DNA from: Alphaproteobacteria bacterium
GTDB lineage: Bacteria > Pseudomonadota > Alphaproteobacteria > Micropepsales > Micropepsaceae
DNA: 64,000 nucleotides
Assembly (NCBI GenBank): GCA_947462105.1
Contig: CANHNJ010000003.1
Coordinates: 1-64,000 of the forward strand
Direction of reading: 5' to 3'
A program made the translations under genes and the position numbers. A model generated the notes under the pieces. That model saw nothing but the letters and a program-made list of their open reading frames with translations, did no database searches and was not told where the DNA came from. This document shows, piece after piece, positions 63,425 to 64,000 of the stretch. Every line of letters begins with the position of its first letter. The stretch's first letter is position 1.

Positions 63425-64000
63425 ATGGCTTCCTTACCGCTGATGCAGGCCGCCAAGATTGGCGCCTATGTGATGAAGAAGCACATTACCGGCCAGACCA
63501 AGTATCCGCTGGTGCTGATGCTGGAACCGCTGTTCCGCTGCAACCTGGCCTGTTCCGGTTGCGGCAAGATCGATTATCCTGATGACATCCTGAACCAGCG
63601 CCTGTCGGTGCAGCAATGCATGGATGCAATCGACGAGTGCGGCGCGCCCGCCGTTTCCATCGCCGGCGGCGAACCCCTGCTCCACCGCGACATGCCCAAG
63701 ATCGTCGAAGGTTATATCGAGCGCGGCAAGTTCGTCATCCTGTGCACCAACGCGCTGCTGCTGGCCAAGAAGATCGACCAGTACAAGCCGCACCCGAACT
63801 TCACCTGGTCGATCCATCTGGACGGCGACAAGGTGATGCACGACAAGTCGGTCTGCCTGGACGGCACTTATGACAAGGCCGTCGCCGCCATCAAGATGAG
63901 CAAGGAGCGGGGCTTCCGCACCCAGATCAACTGCACCCTGTTCGACGGCGCCGACCCCGAGCGCACCGCCGCCTTCTTCGACGAGATGATGAAGATGGGC
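63425..64000 (+). CDS. hpnH: Hopanoid biosynthesis radical-SAM protein HpnH (N-terminal part)
   Basis: The frame is open through the window end (192 codons). It has the radical-SAM cluster motif CNLACSGC (Cys39, Cys43, Cys46), VSIAGGEPLLH, and FTWSIHLDG, as in HpnH, which joins adenosine to diploptene to start extended hopanoids. The start ATG 63425 follows ispH by two bases. The C-terminal half lies outside the window. Confidence 0.92.
   Translation, partial: MASLPLMQAAKIGAYVMKKHITGQTKYPLVLMLEPLFRCNLACSGCGKIDYPDDILNQRLSVQQCMDAIDECGAPAVSIAGGEPLLHRDMPKIVEGYIERGKFVILCTNALLLAKKIDQYKPHPNFTWSIHLDGDKVMHDKSVCLDGTYDKAVAAIKMSKERGFRTQINCTLFDGADPERTAAFFDEMMKMG

Overview
The window is about 64-65 percent G+C chromosomal DNA from an alphaproteobacterium. 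The clearest lineage markers are GcrA (19902-20381), the CtrA-pathway phosphotransferase ChpT (27369-28052) with a perfect TTAA-N7-TTAA CtrA-type box in its promoter, an EipA/DUF1134 envelope protein, the rluD-rpoH and argD-argF-hslO gene orders, and hopanoid genes (hpnN, hpnH). Genus cannot be fixed from the sequence. A stalk- or CtrA-type group outside the classical Rhizobiales, for example near Rhizomicrobium or Caulobacterales, is only a guess.

Layout. Positions 1-7300 hold a partial and a complete FMN-dependent alpha-hydroxy-acid dehydrogenase, a frameshifted MOP-type flippase, the overlapping heme genes hemF-hemC, a lipoprotein hydrolase and a PAS protein. Positions 7300-19700 are mostly metabolism: a CNT nucleoside transporter, an acyltransferase-3, an SDR, sixA, metZ, osmC, apaG, folE, argE and the argD-argF-hslO operon. 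Positions 19900-29300 are regulatory: gcrA, phoR-phoU-phoB without pst genes, arfB, cheR with a CheY-like receiver, chpT, cysQ and a decayed SPFH (qmcA-like) gene. Positions 29400-31200 hold eipA, a small pentad-repeat protein and an orphan secF.

Positions 31300-50000 look accessory and catabolic. An MFS acid transporter and a low-G+C TonB-dependent receptor sit beside the three last enzymes of meta-cleavage catabolism (hydratase, acylating acetaldehyde dehydrogenase, hydroxy-oxovalerate aldolase). The same stretch has IclR and GntR regulators, a Fe-type alcohol dehydrogenase, a succinate-semialdehyde-type dehydrogenase, an LDH2-type dehydrogenase, and a set of exported proteins: a bicupin, an NHL propeller, a ThuA-like protein, a single cupin and an orphan binding protein. 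No ring-cleaving enzyme is visible, so the substrate is unknown. The outer-membrane receptor and exported proteins would handle it outside the cytoplasm, and the cytoplasmic enzymes would carry fragments to pyruvate, acetyl-CoA and succinate.

Positions 50000-64000 return to core genes: tRNA-Glu(CTC), a JAMM peptidase, rluD, rpoH, a structured leader followed by serC-serA, chorismate mutase, and an envelope-lipid block (mlaA with a frameshift, the RND exporter hpnN, an MlaC/HpnM-like protein, ispA, ispH, and the start of hpnH). The isoprenoid genes feed hopanoid synthesis and the RND, MlaA and MlaC-like proteins move lipids between membranes.

Small-scale structure: two dispersed palindromic repeat families whose copies differ by compensatory base changes, a mirrored double hairpin, several strong bidirectional terminators between convergent genes, and three decayed or frameshifted genes.
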